DNA from: Rhodospirillales bacterium
GTDB taxonomy: Bacteria > Pseudomonadota > Alphaproteobacteria > Rhodospirillales > Defluviicoccaceae
Length of the DNA: 64,000 bases
Direction of reading: 5' to 3'
Assembly (NCBI GenBank): GCA_007694935.1
Contig: REES01000036.1
Location: 20,770 to 84,769, forward strand
Below the pieces are notes generated by a model. It was not told the DNA's origin and did not search any database. It was given only the letters and a program-made list of their open reading frames with translations. This document shows positions 9,901-16,728 of the stretch, in pieces. Positions within the stretch are counted from its first letter, which is position 1. Every line of letters starts with the position of its first letter. The translations under genes were made by a program, and so were the position numbers.

Positions 9901-12900
9901 CGTCACGGTGCTCCGGGCGTTCGAGGCAACGGCGCGGGAGATGTCCGAGCGCTTGGCCCTGATCAGCACCGGCTCGGCGCTCAAGAGCAACCTTTTCGCA
10001 AGCGAAGTCGCCCCGTCAGCCGAGCCGTTCTTCTACGATGGACGCCCCGTCCACATCGTCCAGATCTTCCGGCCTTTCGTGTTCCTGCCGGCCTACGGTT
10101 CGGGCGAGGAACAGGTCAGCCCGCCCACCCTGCTGGACGCTCAGCGGCAGCCGATCCAGCCGTCTGGCCAGGTGCTGGTTCAGATCCGCATCGCCGGCGG
10201 GGATCCTATCGACGTCACCGACGACCTCACCGGCGCCAATCTCCAGCTCCTGATCTTCCTCAACGAGGCCATCGCCAATCGCGGCTTCCAGTTGTCGATG
10301 GAGAACCTGCAGGCGGTGATCGAAGCCTCCGCGGAGCTGATGCTCGACGTGGCGGAGCTGGTCCCCGGCGCCGGCCAGGTCTTGATGGCGGCGCGCATCG
10401 TCGCGGAGGTGGTGAGCTTCCTCACCTCCGACGAGTTCGACGACATGCTCGCGCTGGCCCGGGGCGAGCCGCTGGAGCTGCTCCAGGCGCTGCTGTCACG
10501 GCTGCAGGCGGACTTGTTCAACCCCGATGTCATCTGGCGTTTCCTGCTGTTCAACGGGACCATGATCGACTACCTGCAGGAGGAGCGGCCGAGCGCGCGG
10601 CGGCAGCGGGTGGTGCGTCGGGGCGGCGCCGCTGCAAAATTCTCCCGCATCGCCCAGAGCATCGGTCGTATCCCCGCGCACGTCTACGAAGGGCTCAACA
10701 AGACCCGGAGTCGGACCGTGCCCAGGGTCCGAACGATCCAGTCCTTCGTCGTCTCCCATCCGCGGGTGGCTTTCGGCCTTGATGTCGCCTCCAAATTCGC
10801 GCGCGGTGTGCCGGTTCTCGGAATCAGTATCGACAGTCTCGACGACGTATTCCGCGCGGTTGATGATCCGCAAGAATCACTGGACGCCAAGCTGTCGCAA
10901 TTGCTCGCTGCCATCGACCAGTTCGAGCTGCCAGACGAACCGATCCCGAACGCGCTGATCATCGCCGCGATGATCGAGTTCATTCTCGAACGGTTGCGCC
11001 GAATGGGGAAGGTCGGACTGGCCCTTCGGGTCATCCTGCCGGTTCTGCGGGCCACCGGCGCCATCGATGAGATCGGCCAGCTCATCGCCGATGCCGTCGC
11101 GCGATCGGCTGTCGATCCCAATCACTACTGGCAGCGCGACTTCAAGCCGCAGGTGGTGGACGCCTTCACCACCGCAAAGGGCGAGTTCGTGCATACGGCG
11201 AATACCAGGCTCCGCCGTTTCGGTTTCGCCGGACTGCCACCCGCGGAACCGGTCGGCTTCCACGACACGCCGTTTCCGGAAATGACTCCGGACGCAAGCC
11301 CGATGCTCGACGACAACGCAGAGCCCCGGCCCAGCGTGGCGGTCGGTCACATCGGCCCCGGTACTCCGCTTTCCAAGGGCACCCTGGCGCGCGCCGGCCG
11401 CGCATTCGGCCATGACCTGTCGCCCGTCCGTCTGCACACGGGTGGGGAGGCAGCGCGGCTGACCGGACGTTACGGCGCGCACGCCCTGACCTCCGGCAGC
11501 CACATCTTCCTCAAGCCCGGCCTGTCGCCCGAGTTCGGTGAAGGCGCACGGGTGATGCGCCATGAGCTCGCCCACGTGCTGCAGCATACCGGCCCGCGAC
11601 CCCTCGGCCGGCCCGGGCACGGGTCGAGCGCGCCGGGACTGGGCGAACCGGGCCGCGGTCTCTCGCTCGATCCGGGCAAGGAGCGGGCGGCCGATGCCGC
11701 GGCCACCGCCGCCGCCGCGCCCGGCCATCGCCTCGGGCGCCCGGTGGCGGTGGGCCGCTATGGCGCCGCATCCGGCCTGGCGCCCGCCCTGGGCGGACGC
11801 CTGTTCGCCGACATCCTCGAGCGCTTCACCGAGCCGGCCGACCTCGATGCCTTCGTCCGCGAAATCGAACGGGCTGCCCGGCCAGGGGGTACGGCGACCG
11901 CACCGGGGCTCCCGCGGGCACGACTGATCTGGACGCAGACCAAGGCGGCGCTCTCCGACAGCCGCAAGGGTCGGTTCCGCGGTCACGCCAACGCGGCCGG
12001 CGTTCCGAACCTGATCCGCACCTACCTCAACTCGGAACGGGGTGCCGAAATCACCGATCGGATGATCGCCGCCCTCGCCATGCGGGCGCAACGGCCCGTC
12101 CACGGCACACCGGGCGGAACCGGAACCACCGCCTCGCAACTCGATCCCAATGCCTTCGCCAACGTCCTGGAGGCATTCGTTTTTGCCTTCGCTGGGATTG
12201 CTCTCAACATCCGGCTGGAAGGCCCTAGCGCCGAGCGGACGGTGTCCCGGGTCACGGTTTATCTCGTCGACCTCGGGCGCGTTCCCAACGTGTCCGGCCC
12301 GCTGTGGCAGAAGGCGCTTGCGGACACGCCGCGCACCCGGAACCTTTCGGCGGTGGACAAGGAAATTCTGTTCCGCATGGCGCGCTTGAGCCGTCCTTAT
12401 GAACGCATGTTACGCGGCCGTGAATTCATCTTCGACAACAGCTTCATCGACCGTTTCGAGTCCCTGCGGGGCGTAACGGCGGGCGTATCCGTTGTGCCGT
12501 GGACTGAGTATACCACGGTCGATGCCGAGAACCCGGGCACCGGGACCGATCATCGCCTCCGCCTCGGCAGCCATGGCCAGCTCACAGGCCTCAGCATCGC
12601 CGATCGCGAATCCCATCACATCCCGCAGTTCGTGCTGGTCGAGTACTTCCGCAACCAGGCCGCCACCCGGATGTTCAGTTCGGATGACGAACGCCTGCCC
12701 GGCTTCGAAGAAACCAGCAATCCCGGCACGTTCAGCGACGGTTCGCACACCATCGATCTCGCCGGGCTGCACGCCGGCTCCGGGCGGGGCCAAGGGATGC
12801 CGGCGATTCTCCTGGCCGCTCACACCCACAGAACCGGCCGTCTGCACATCGGCGGCGAAGGCACCTGGACCAACACCAACGATTTCGGTCCCTCGCCGTC

Positions 12901-13312
12901 GAGCCAGAGCGAACAGGTGAACCGGCGCTTCCGCACCAATGCGATGAGCCGGCTCAGGGCCGTTGGCGCGCCGCACGGCGGCAGCGGCGACAGCGACTGG
13001 CGGCAGGTGGTGGACTGGGCCAACCAACCGGGCCACAGCGCGGTCGCCAAGCCCGCCGTGTTCGAGGCGATGCGGCGCACCTATCAATGGATGTACCGCG
13101 ACGTCATGCGCCCGGCGCTGGGCCGCGCGCTGCGCACCGAAGAAGCCAGGTTCTACGTCGCCGCGGCCCAGCAAGCCCGCGGCGCCACCGCTCTCGACCA
13201 AGCCCATGACCCCGCCGCCGACCTGAGGCGCGTCGATCAGGTGATGACCAAGGTCGATCAGATGCAGACCTCGAGCCGCTACGAAATCCGCGGCTTCCGG
13301 CCGGACGTCTAG
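6950..13312 (+). CDS. Giant protein with two DUF4157 domains; candidate eCIS cargo/toxin with possible C-terminal nuclease
   Basis: The 2120-aa protein starts at an ATG overlapping the previous stop. A first DUF4157 domain (about 48-130) carries HEIAH at 123-127. A ~1300-residue alpha-rich region follows with no recognised fold, including a hydrophobic helical stretch near 1130-1170 (VPGAGQVLMAARIVAEVV). A second DUF4157 domain (about 1462-1548) has HELAH at 1538-1542. The last ~560 residues contain ESHHIPQFVLVEYF near 1887-1900 and an AHTHRTG element near 1957-1963, which recall the paired-histidine motifs of His-Me finger (HNH-like) toxin nucleases. DUF4157 proteins in eCIS loci are frequent cargo. 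No immunity-like gene follows. The domain calls are firm; the nuclease idea is tentative. Confidence 0.8.
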   Translation: MKPGLHAPHTARPRFRPGPSRHEAQAVAAAHATGPLTAPPHLDAAPAAARAQGLGPGRPLEAALRREAETAFAADLSAVRVHTGTAGQAARAAGVAAFAAGPDIVVASDGVLAGASGRQLLFHEIAHVLQQTAERGPDGRMRATRRYGTGPRLADGGPLEGVNAPERSNLVAKLIEVHRSGDGGTTDADLEAVITRVSGDFDPEGAGGLALSREVVAGEVAGTGKRTHQLSRRARGLLFDVLKFGGRNLGAATLLSGDIDLPTAALHNPFVRFLATRRDIVAAIYPRIFGEGRRLRQFVTRAYPDAVWNYLMDLPRTVQPIYGFRDYYDGLYAEITDWNVLGRNETSWIGANEIYQFSEAYDATIQRGVREGAHLRSDPMRFKMFMASGIESWAVDQADQLDAVPGLAFLAEGHRTVAAIAHRAQTFWQAAFLRREEVSRLATSARGEAGSVLPESPLVAMVRRELERSALLLLATTGTELPPLAVARANRRTFRQTVEQLIATLDTQIRTLVPRTGELEEDTHVVAGALRLMLPSLLVALDRHNEFTAGASPEMLSDIRLANRIVMARALGVFAHMLRATRLSARVADVLAGRDLRRSTLALLGDWEEDRSTPVTAMRDEVGRGGAHRPLSFTVREGDNVAEFHLPLTVDDLINIYRLFYTRRLADAIQSMLQLPPPAGDPGQQSILGRAYAAARGVDRPMRWRIPSGRFEYVAYADDRRSFRQIVSEHPTTRAQMAARAGPLGSVLYPDDYTGQVFAWVVPSLDPLIDILKRVDVLNDLIREAGYEPVGMTNAQWIEALTYATDDPEALAIILGTIPSTLAGLQEAENTRLATLLPLAVSYERRILMDGIRRRLGDYMRDHLMNYGAPNEVEAGLRSFRRFVTPELLTDPQGREFRHDDAQLAALMLLLSAEIEAAFNPQRISGIDALGRRSETRFDIITGFTPLLRLALRASVPSRIHQVHQIMNGAEISALDLMAARTRLVTVLRAFEATAREMSERLALISTGSALKSNLFASEVAPSAEPFFYDGRPVHIVQIFRPFVFLPAYGSGEEQVSPPTLLDAQRQPIQPSGQVLVQIRIAGGDPIDVTDDLTGANLQLLIFLNEAIANRGFQLSMENLQAVIEASAELMLDVAELVPGAGQVLMAARIVAEVVSFLTSDEFDDMLALARGEPLELLQALLSRLQADLFNPDVIWRFLLFNGTMIDYLQEERPSARRQRVVRRGGAAAKFSRIAQSIGRIPAHVYEGLNKTRSRTVPRVRTIQSFVVSHPRVAFGLDVASKFARGVPVLGISIDSLDDVFRAVDDPQESLDAKLSQLLAAIDQFELPDEPIPNALIIAAMIEFILERLRRMGKVGLALRVILPVLRATGAIDEIGQLIADAVARSAVDPNHYWQRDFKPQVVDAFTTAKGEFVHTANTRLRRFGFAGLPPAEPVGFHDTPFPEMTPDASPMLDDNAEPRPSVAVGHIGPGTPLSKGTLARAGRAFGHDLSPVRLHTGGEAARLTGRYGAHALTSGSHIFLKPGLSPEFGEGARVMRHELAHVLQHTGPRPLGRPGHGSSAPGLGEPGRGLSLDPGKERAADAAATAAAAPGHRLGRPVAVGRYGAASGLAPALGGRLFADILERFTEPADLDAFVREIERAARPGGTATAPGLPRARLIWTQTKAALSDSRKGRFRGHANAAGVPNLIRTYLNSERGAEITDRMIAALAMRAQRPVHGTPGGTGTTASQLDPNAFANVLEAFVFAFAGIALNIRLEGPSAERTVSRVTVYLVDLGRVPNVSGPLWQKALADTPRTRNLSAVDKEILFRMARLSRPYERMLRGREFIFDNSFIDRFESLRGVTAGVSVVPWTEYTTVDAENPGTGTDHRLRLGSHGQLTGLSIADRESHHIPQFVLVEYFRNQAATRMFSSDDERLPGFEETSNPGTFSDGSHTIDLAGLHAGSGRGQGMPAILLAAHTHRTGRLHIGGEGTWTNTNDFGPSPSSQSEQVNRRFRTNAMSRLRAVGAPHGGSGDSDWRQVVDWANQPGHSAVAKPAVFEAMRRTYQWMYRDVMRPALGRALRTEEARFYVAAAQQARGATALDQAHDPAADLRRVDQVMTKVDQMQTSSRYEIRGFRPDV

Positions 13313-13326
13313 GGAGGCACCCGAAC

Positions 13327-14055
13327 ATGGCCGCAGACACCCCCCTTCAGCCGAAGCTCATCAAGGGCGCCCTGGTCGAGATGTCGGAGCGGTTTCTCGG
13401 ACCGGTCCCCAACGTCATCATCTTCCAGTTCAACCCGGCCGGCATCAGCCGGGGCTTCGAAGCATGGTCACCGGAGGAAGCGCAGCAAGGCGAGGGGGAA
13501 GCGGCGTCGCGAAGCGCCGCGACCGCCCAGCCGGGCGATCCGACCGAGACCATCACCCTCAGCCTGATCCTCGATGCCACCGACGCCTTGGAGAGGCCAG
13601 ACTCCCATCCCATCCAGGTCGTTTCGGGAGTTGCCGACCGCCTGTCCGCCCTCGAGCTGCTGATGTTCCCGCAGGAGGACAGCCTGCTCGGCGCCCTGCT
13701 CAGCGGTGCGGTCTCGGCGTTCGGCGGCAGTGTCAATCTCTCGGTGGCCGAGGCCAGGCGCGGCTCGGTTCCGATCACCCTGTTCGTCTGGGGTATCAAC
13801 CGCATCGTGCCGGTGCGGGTGACCTCGTTCGAGGTCGAGGAGGAGGAGTTCTCGCCGATCCTGTATCCGCACCGCGCCAAGGTCTCCCTTGGACTGCGCG
13901 TGCTGCGGCCCGCCGAACTCACCGACCATCCGAGCGAGATCGCCCGGGAGCTCGCCAAGGGGGCCTACGCGTTCACCAAGAAACAGCGGGAGGTCTGGGG
14001 CGCCGCGAACCTCGCCAACACCGTGGAATCGATCATGGGGATGCTGCCGTCATGA
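13327..14055 (+). CDS. CIS tube adaptor protein (Afp7/Pvc7 N-terminal domain), no LysM
   Basis: The 242-aa protein has FQFNPAGISRGFE near its N-terminus (the FQFNP element is typical of this family). It continues with TLSLILDATDALE and ITLFVWGINRIVPVRVTSFEVEEEEFSPILYPHRAKVSL-type beta strands (the VTSFEVEEEEFSP part is especially characteristic). This matches the contractile-injection-system tube N-terminal domain of Afp7/Pvc7, which joins the tube to the spike. In the classical proteins a LysM domain follows in the same chain. Here the protein ends after a helical tail and a separate small LysM-like gene follows 10 bases later. A GGGAGGCAC purine run upstream gives a plausible ribosome site. 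Confidence 0.8.
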   Translation: MAADTPLQPKLIKGALVEMSERFLGPVPNVIIFQFNPAGISRGFEAWSPEEAQQGEGEAASRSAATAQPGDPTETITLSLILDATDALERPDSHPIQVVSGVADRLSALELLMFPQEDSLLGALLSGAVSAFGGSVNLSVAEARRGSVPITLFVWGINRIVPVRVTSFEVEEEEFSPILYPHRAKVSLGLRVLRPAELTDHPSEIARELAKGAYAFTKKQREVWGAANLANTVESIMGMLPS

Positions 14056-14065
14056 GGGTGCAACG

Positions 14066-14341
14066 ATGAGCGACGACACCAGCCGCTACAAGGACCTGCC
14101 CACCTTCCTCGTCCCCGATGCCAGCGGCCGCGCGGTGCCGGTGCTGCCGCCGGCGCCCCGCGGGGGGGAGCGGCTCAAAGGCTACCACCGGCGCCGCGAT
14201 CGCGAGCGCCTCGATCAGCTCGCCTACGTCTACCTCAAGGACGCGAGCGGGTTTCACCGGATCGCCGACCTCAACGGTGCGATCCTGCCGGACGCGCTGG
14301 ACCAGACCATCGAGATCGCGATCCCGGAGAGGCAACGCTGA
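14066..14341 (+). CDS. LysM/gpX-like baseplate protein
   Basis: This 91-aa protein contains the segment DQLAYVYLKDASGFHRIADLN followed by ILPDAL. It resembles LysM-like tail proteins of the gpX or gp53 type (pattern: LxxIAxxxYxDxxxWxxIADxN). In eCIS such domains sit at the tube-spike junction and may touch peptidoglycan or other baseplate subunits. It lies directly after the tube adaptor, which in other systems carries this domain at its own C-terminus, so the two look like a split version of Afp7. The stop abuts the next ATG, indicating coupling. Confidence 0.7.
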   Translation: MSDDTSRYKDLPTFLVPDASGRAVPVLPPAPRGGERLKGYHRRRDRERLDQLAYVYLKDASGFHRIADLNGAILPDALDQTIEIAIPERQR

Positions 14342-15394
14342 ATGGGCCTTGGCGTGACCATCGCTGCGGGCATGATCCCCGACCCTGACCTGACCCAACG
14401 GGCAACCGAGGTGGTGGTCGAGGAGCGGCTTGGTGCGCCGACCCGATTCGCCATCGTCTTTCCGGTCGACATCGTCAACGGTGACCTGCCGTTTCTGGCG
14501 GACCCGCGCATCGGCCCGGGCGCCACGGTGATGATCGTGGGTCCCGACGGCCAGGAATGCCTGGTGCGCGGCATCGTCCACGGCCACCGAATATCCCTCG
14601 TCACCGGCGGCGAGGGATCAAGCGTCGAGGTCCTCGGCACCGACATGTCGGTCGCGCTCGACCGCGAGACCAAGGTGACGGCCTGGCCGAACGTCACCGA
14701 CGGTGAAGCGGCGATGGCGATCCTCGGCCAGAACGCGCTGGTGCCGGACGTGGAGACCACCTCGTCCCGGCACCTGATGACCCAGAACGTGCTGGTGCAG
14801 CGGGGTACAGACCTCGCCTTCCTCCGGATGCTGGCCAGGCGCAACGGCTTTTTGTTCTGGGTCACCTCCAGCGTGCTCGGGATCGACACCGGCCATTTCA
14901 AGCCCCCGCCGGTCGCCGGGGAGGCGGCCACGGTGCTGTCGATCAAGGATCAGGATTCGGCCCTGTCCGCGATCGAGATCACCTGGGACGTGGAGCGCCC
15001 CACCTCCGCCACGGCGCATGGCCTCGATCTCGCGAACAAGTCCTCGCTGACCGGCAGCGCGCTGCAGTCTCCGCTCGCCCCACAGGGAGCGATGCCGCTT
15101 GCAGCCATCGCGCCGGAGCCCCGCACGGCAATGCCCGCGGTGGTCGCCAATGACGTGGGCGGTCTCACCGCCCGGGCGGAAAGCATCCTGGCTGGTGACG
15201 GCTTCTTCATCACCGCCCGCTGCAAGACCACGCCCGAAGCCGCCGGCGGCGTCGTGCGCGCCCACACCCTGGTGACCCTCGACGGGGCCGGGACCCTGCA
15301 CTCGGGCAGCTACCTGGTGGGCAGCGTCTCGCATCGGGTGAGCCCGACCGCCCACGTGATGGACCTTACCCTTCTTCGCAATGCCTGGGGCTGA
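14342..15394 (+). CDS. Baseplate hub protein, phage late control gpD/VgrG N-terminal-like
   Basis: The 350-aa protein has beta-rich repeats typical of gpD/gp27-like hub proteins, including VVEERLGAPTRFAIVF near the N-terminus, a central VTDGEAAMAIL helix, and LVQRGTDLAFLRMLARRNGFLFWV near residues 150-175 (the FLxxLAxRxGF element is a family hallmark). The C-terminus ends with GSYLVGSVSHRVS, also typical. It forms the central hub that carries the spike. It is followed immediately by the OB-fold spike protein, so hub and spike are separate chains here, unlike a fused VgrG or Afp8. Confidence 0.85.
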   Translation: MGLGVTIAAGMIPDPDLTQRATEVVVEERLGAPTRFAIVFPVDIVNGDLPFLADPRIGPGATVMIVGPDGQECLVRGIVHGHRISLVTGGEGSSVEVLGTDMSVALDRETKVTAWPNVTDGEAAMAILGQNALVPDVETTSSRHLMTQNVLVQRGTDLAFLRMLARRNGFLFWVTSSVLGIDTGHFKPPPVAGEAATVLSIKDQDSALSAIEITWDVERPTSATAHGLDLANKSSLTGSALQSPLAPQGAMPLAAIAPEPRTAMPAVVANDVGGLTARAESILAGDGFFITARCKTTPEAAGGVVRAHTLVTLDGAGTLHSGSYLVGSVSHRVSPTAHVMDLTLLRNAWG

Positions 15395-15402
15395 GTGCTG
15401 AG

Positions 15403-16011
15403 ATGCCGATGGAACCCGATCTCGTCGACGAAATCGCCACCTTCCTGCGGAACCGGTTCTTCGGGAAGTATCGCGGCACGGTCACAGGCAATGCCGATCC
15501 GACCGGGCGCGGCCGGCTCGACGTCAAGGTCCCGGCCGTGCTCGGCGATCAGGTGGTGACCGCCATGCCGTGCGTGCCCTATGCCGGAAACGGCGTCGGC
15601 CTGCATCTGCTGCCGGAGCCCGGCACCGGTGTCTGGGTCGAGTTCGAAGGGGGCGATCCCTCCTTCCCGATCTGGTGCGGCTTCTTCTGGGCCGACGGCG
15701 AAGTCCCCGAGAACGCCATGGCGACCCTCAAGGTTCTCAAGACCGACCGCCACGTGATGACCTTCGACGACATGGTGGGCGACATCGTCCTCAAGAACGA
15801 TCAGGGGGCGAGCACGACCATGGCGGTGGACATCGTCCATGATGCCGGCGCGACCCTGACCGTTGCACCGGATGCGGTCACCGCGGAATCCACGCCGGCG
15901 AGCCTGACGGTCTCGGCGTCAGGGGTCGCCGCCGCCTCCGGTGGCCTCGGCAAGCTGGAGGTGACCAGCGCCAGCGTCTCGGTCAATTCCGGTTCGGTGG
16001 AGGTGTCGTGA
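15403..16011 (+). CDS. Baseplate spike protein, gpV/gp5 OB-fold and beta-helix
   Basis: This 202-aa protein has an N-terminal OB-fold of the gp5/VgrG type: YRGTVTGNADPTGRGRLDVKVP, then the LPEPGTGVWVEFEGGDP element and FPIWCGFFW. From about residue 105 the chain turns into short alternating strands (for example LTVSASGVAAASG and LEVTSASVSVNSGSVEVS), as expected of a trimeric beta-helix spike. It pairs with the gpD hub just upstream and is capped by the PAAR-like protein whose gene overlaps its stop. The OB-fold assignment is strong; the spike shaft is short. Confidence 0.87.
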   Translation: MPMEPDLVDEIATFLRNRFFGKYRGTVTGNADPTGRGRLDVKVPAVLGDQVVTAMPCVPYAGNGVGLHLLPEPGTGVWVEFEGGDPSFPIWCGFFWADGEVPENAMATLKVLKTDRHVMTFDDMVGDIVLKNDQGASTTMAVDIVHDAGATLTVAPDAVTAESTPASLTVSASGVAAASGGLGKLEVTSASVSVNSGSVEVS

Positions 16012-16346
16012 TGGCGGGCAAGGCGTTGACCGATCAATCCAGCATGCAGTGCCCCCACGGCGCGACCATCAGCGCCACCGGCACCAGCAGCCTGAAAGCG
16101 GCCGGCGGCACGGTGCTGACCGCCACCGACAGCTTCAGCATCGCCGGCTGCCCATTCCAACTGCCGACCACGCCGCCGACGCCGAGCCCCTGCGTCCAGG
16201 TGGTCTGGATCGTGCCGGACATCTTCACCCGCGCCGGCGCGCCGACACTGTCCGAAAGCAGCGTCGGTCTCTGCTTCGCGGCCACCGGCCTGCCCCAGGG
16301 GCCGGTCGTGGTGGTCAATACCCAGCAGTCCCTGTCGACGAGGTGA
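16011..16346 (+). CDS. PAAR-like spike tip protein
   Basis: The 111-aa protein starts with KALTDQSSMQCPHGATIS, followed by an SFSIAGCPFQ segment and further cysteines. The CPHGA and GCPF elements resemble the metal-binding cone of PAAR-like/DUF4280 proteins that sharpen the spike tip. A set of Cys and His residues (near positions 14, 16 and 47) could bind zinc. The gene lies between spike and gp25, the usual position for a tip. The ATG at 16011 overlaps the upstream TGA; a GTG at 16008 is an alternative start. The family is likely but not certain from sequence alone. Confidence 0.65.
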   Translation: MAGKALTDQSSMQCPHGATISATGTSSLKAAGGTVLTATDSFSIAGCPFQLPTTPPTPSPCVQVVWIVPDIFTRAGAPTLSESSVGLCFAATGLPQGPVVVVNTQQSLSTR

Positions 16347-16350
16347 CGCC

Positions 16351-16728
16351 GTGGCTGACCTGATGCGATCGCTTGCCTATCCGCTCCGGGTCGACCGGGG
16401 CTTGGCCGAAATGCGCCAGGAGACGGACGCCGGCCGGCACGTCGATCAGATGTTGCGCCAGCTTCTCCTGACCGATCCGGGCGAGCGGGTCTGCCGGCCG
16501 GAATTCGGCTGCGGCATCCGCCGCATGGTGTTCGCCCCGCTCAACGAGAGCGCGGCGAGCCTCGCCCAGGTCACCATACTCACTGCCATTGAGACGTTCC
16601 TGCCGACCGTGGTCGAAACCGATAAGGTCGAGGTCAAGTTCCGGAGCGAAACCATCGAGATCCTCATCGTCTACCGCCTCAAGACCAGCGGCGAACGGCG
16701 CCTGCTTAATCTCGAGGTCGGCGTGTGA
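16351..16728 (+). CDS. gp25-like baseplate wedge protein
   Basis: The 125-aa protein matches gpW/gp25 (Afp9/Pvc9) proteins: an N-terminal YPLRVD element, a helix with HVDQMLRQLLLTDPGERVCRPEFGCG containing the classical LLTxPGER and PEFGCG motifs, then the conserved RxMVFxPLNES part. The C-terminus VYRLKTSGERRLLNLEV is typical. Proteins of this family form part of the baseplate wedge and nucleate sheath assembly. The start is a GTG; no in-frame ATG precedes the conserved core closely except at codon 5. The stop overlaps the start of the first baseplate-J gene. Confidence 0.92.
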   Translation: MADLMRSLAYPLRVDRGLAEMRQETDAGRHVDQMLRQLLLTDPGERVCRPEFGCGIRRMVFAPLNESAASLAQVTILTAIETFLPTVVETDKVEVKFRSETIEILIVYRLKTSGERRLLNLEVGV

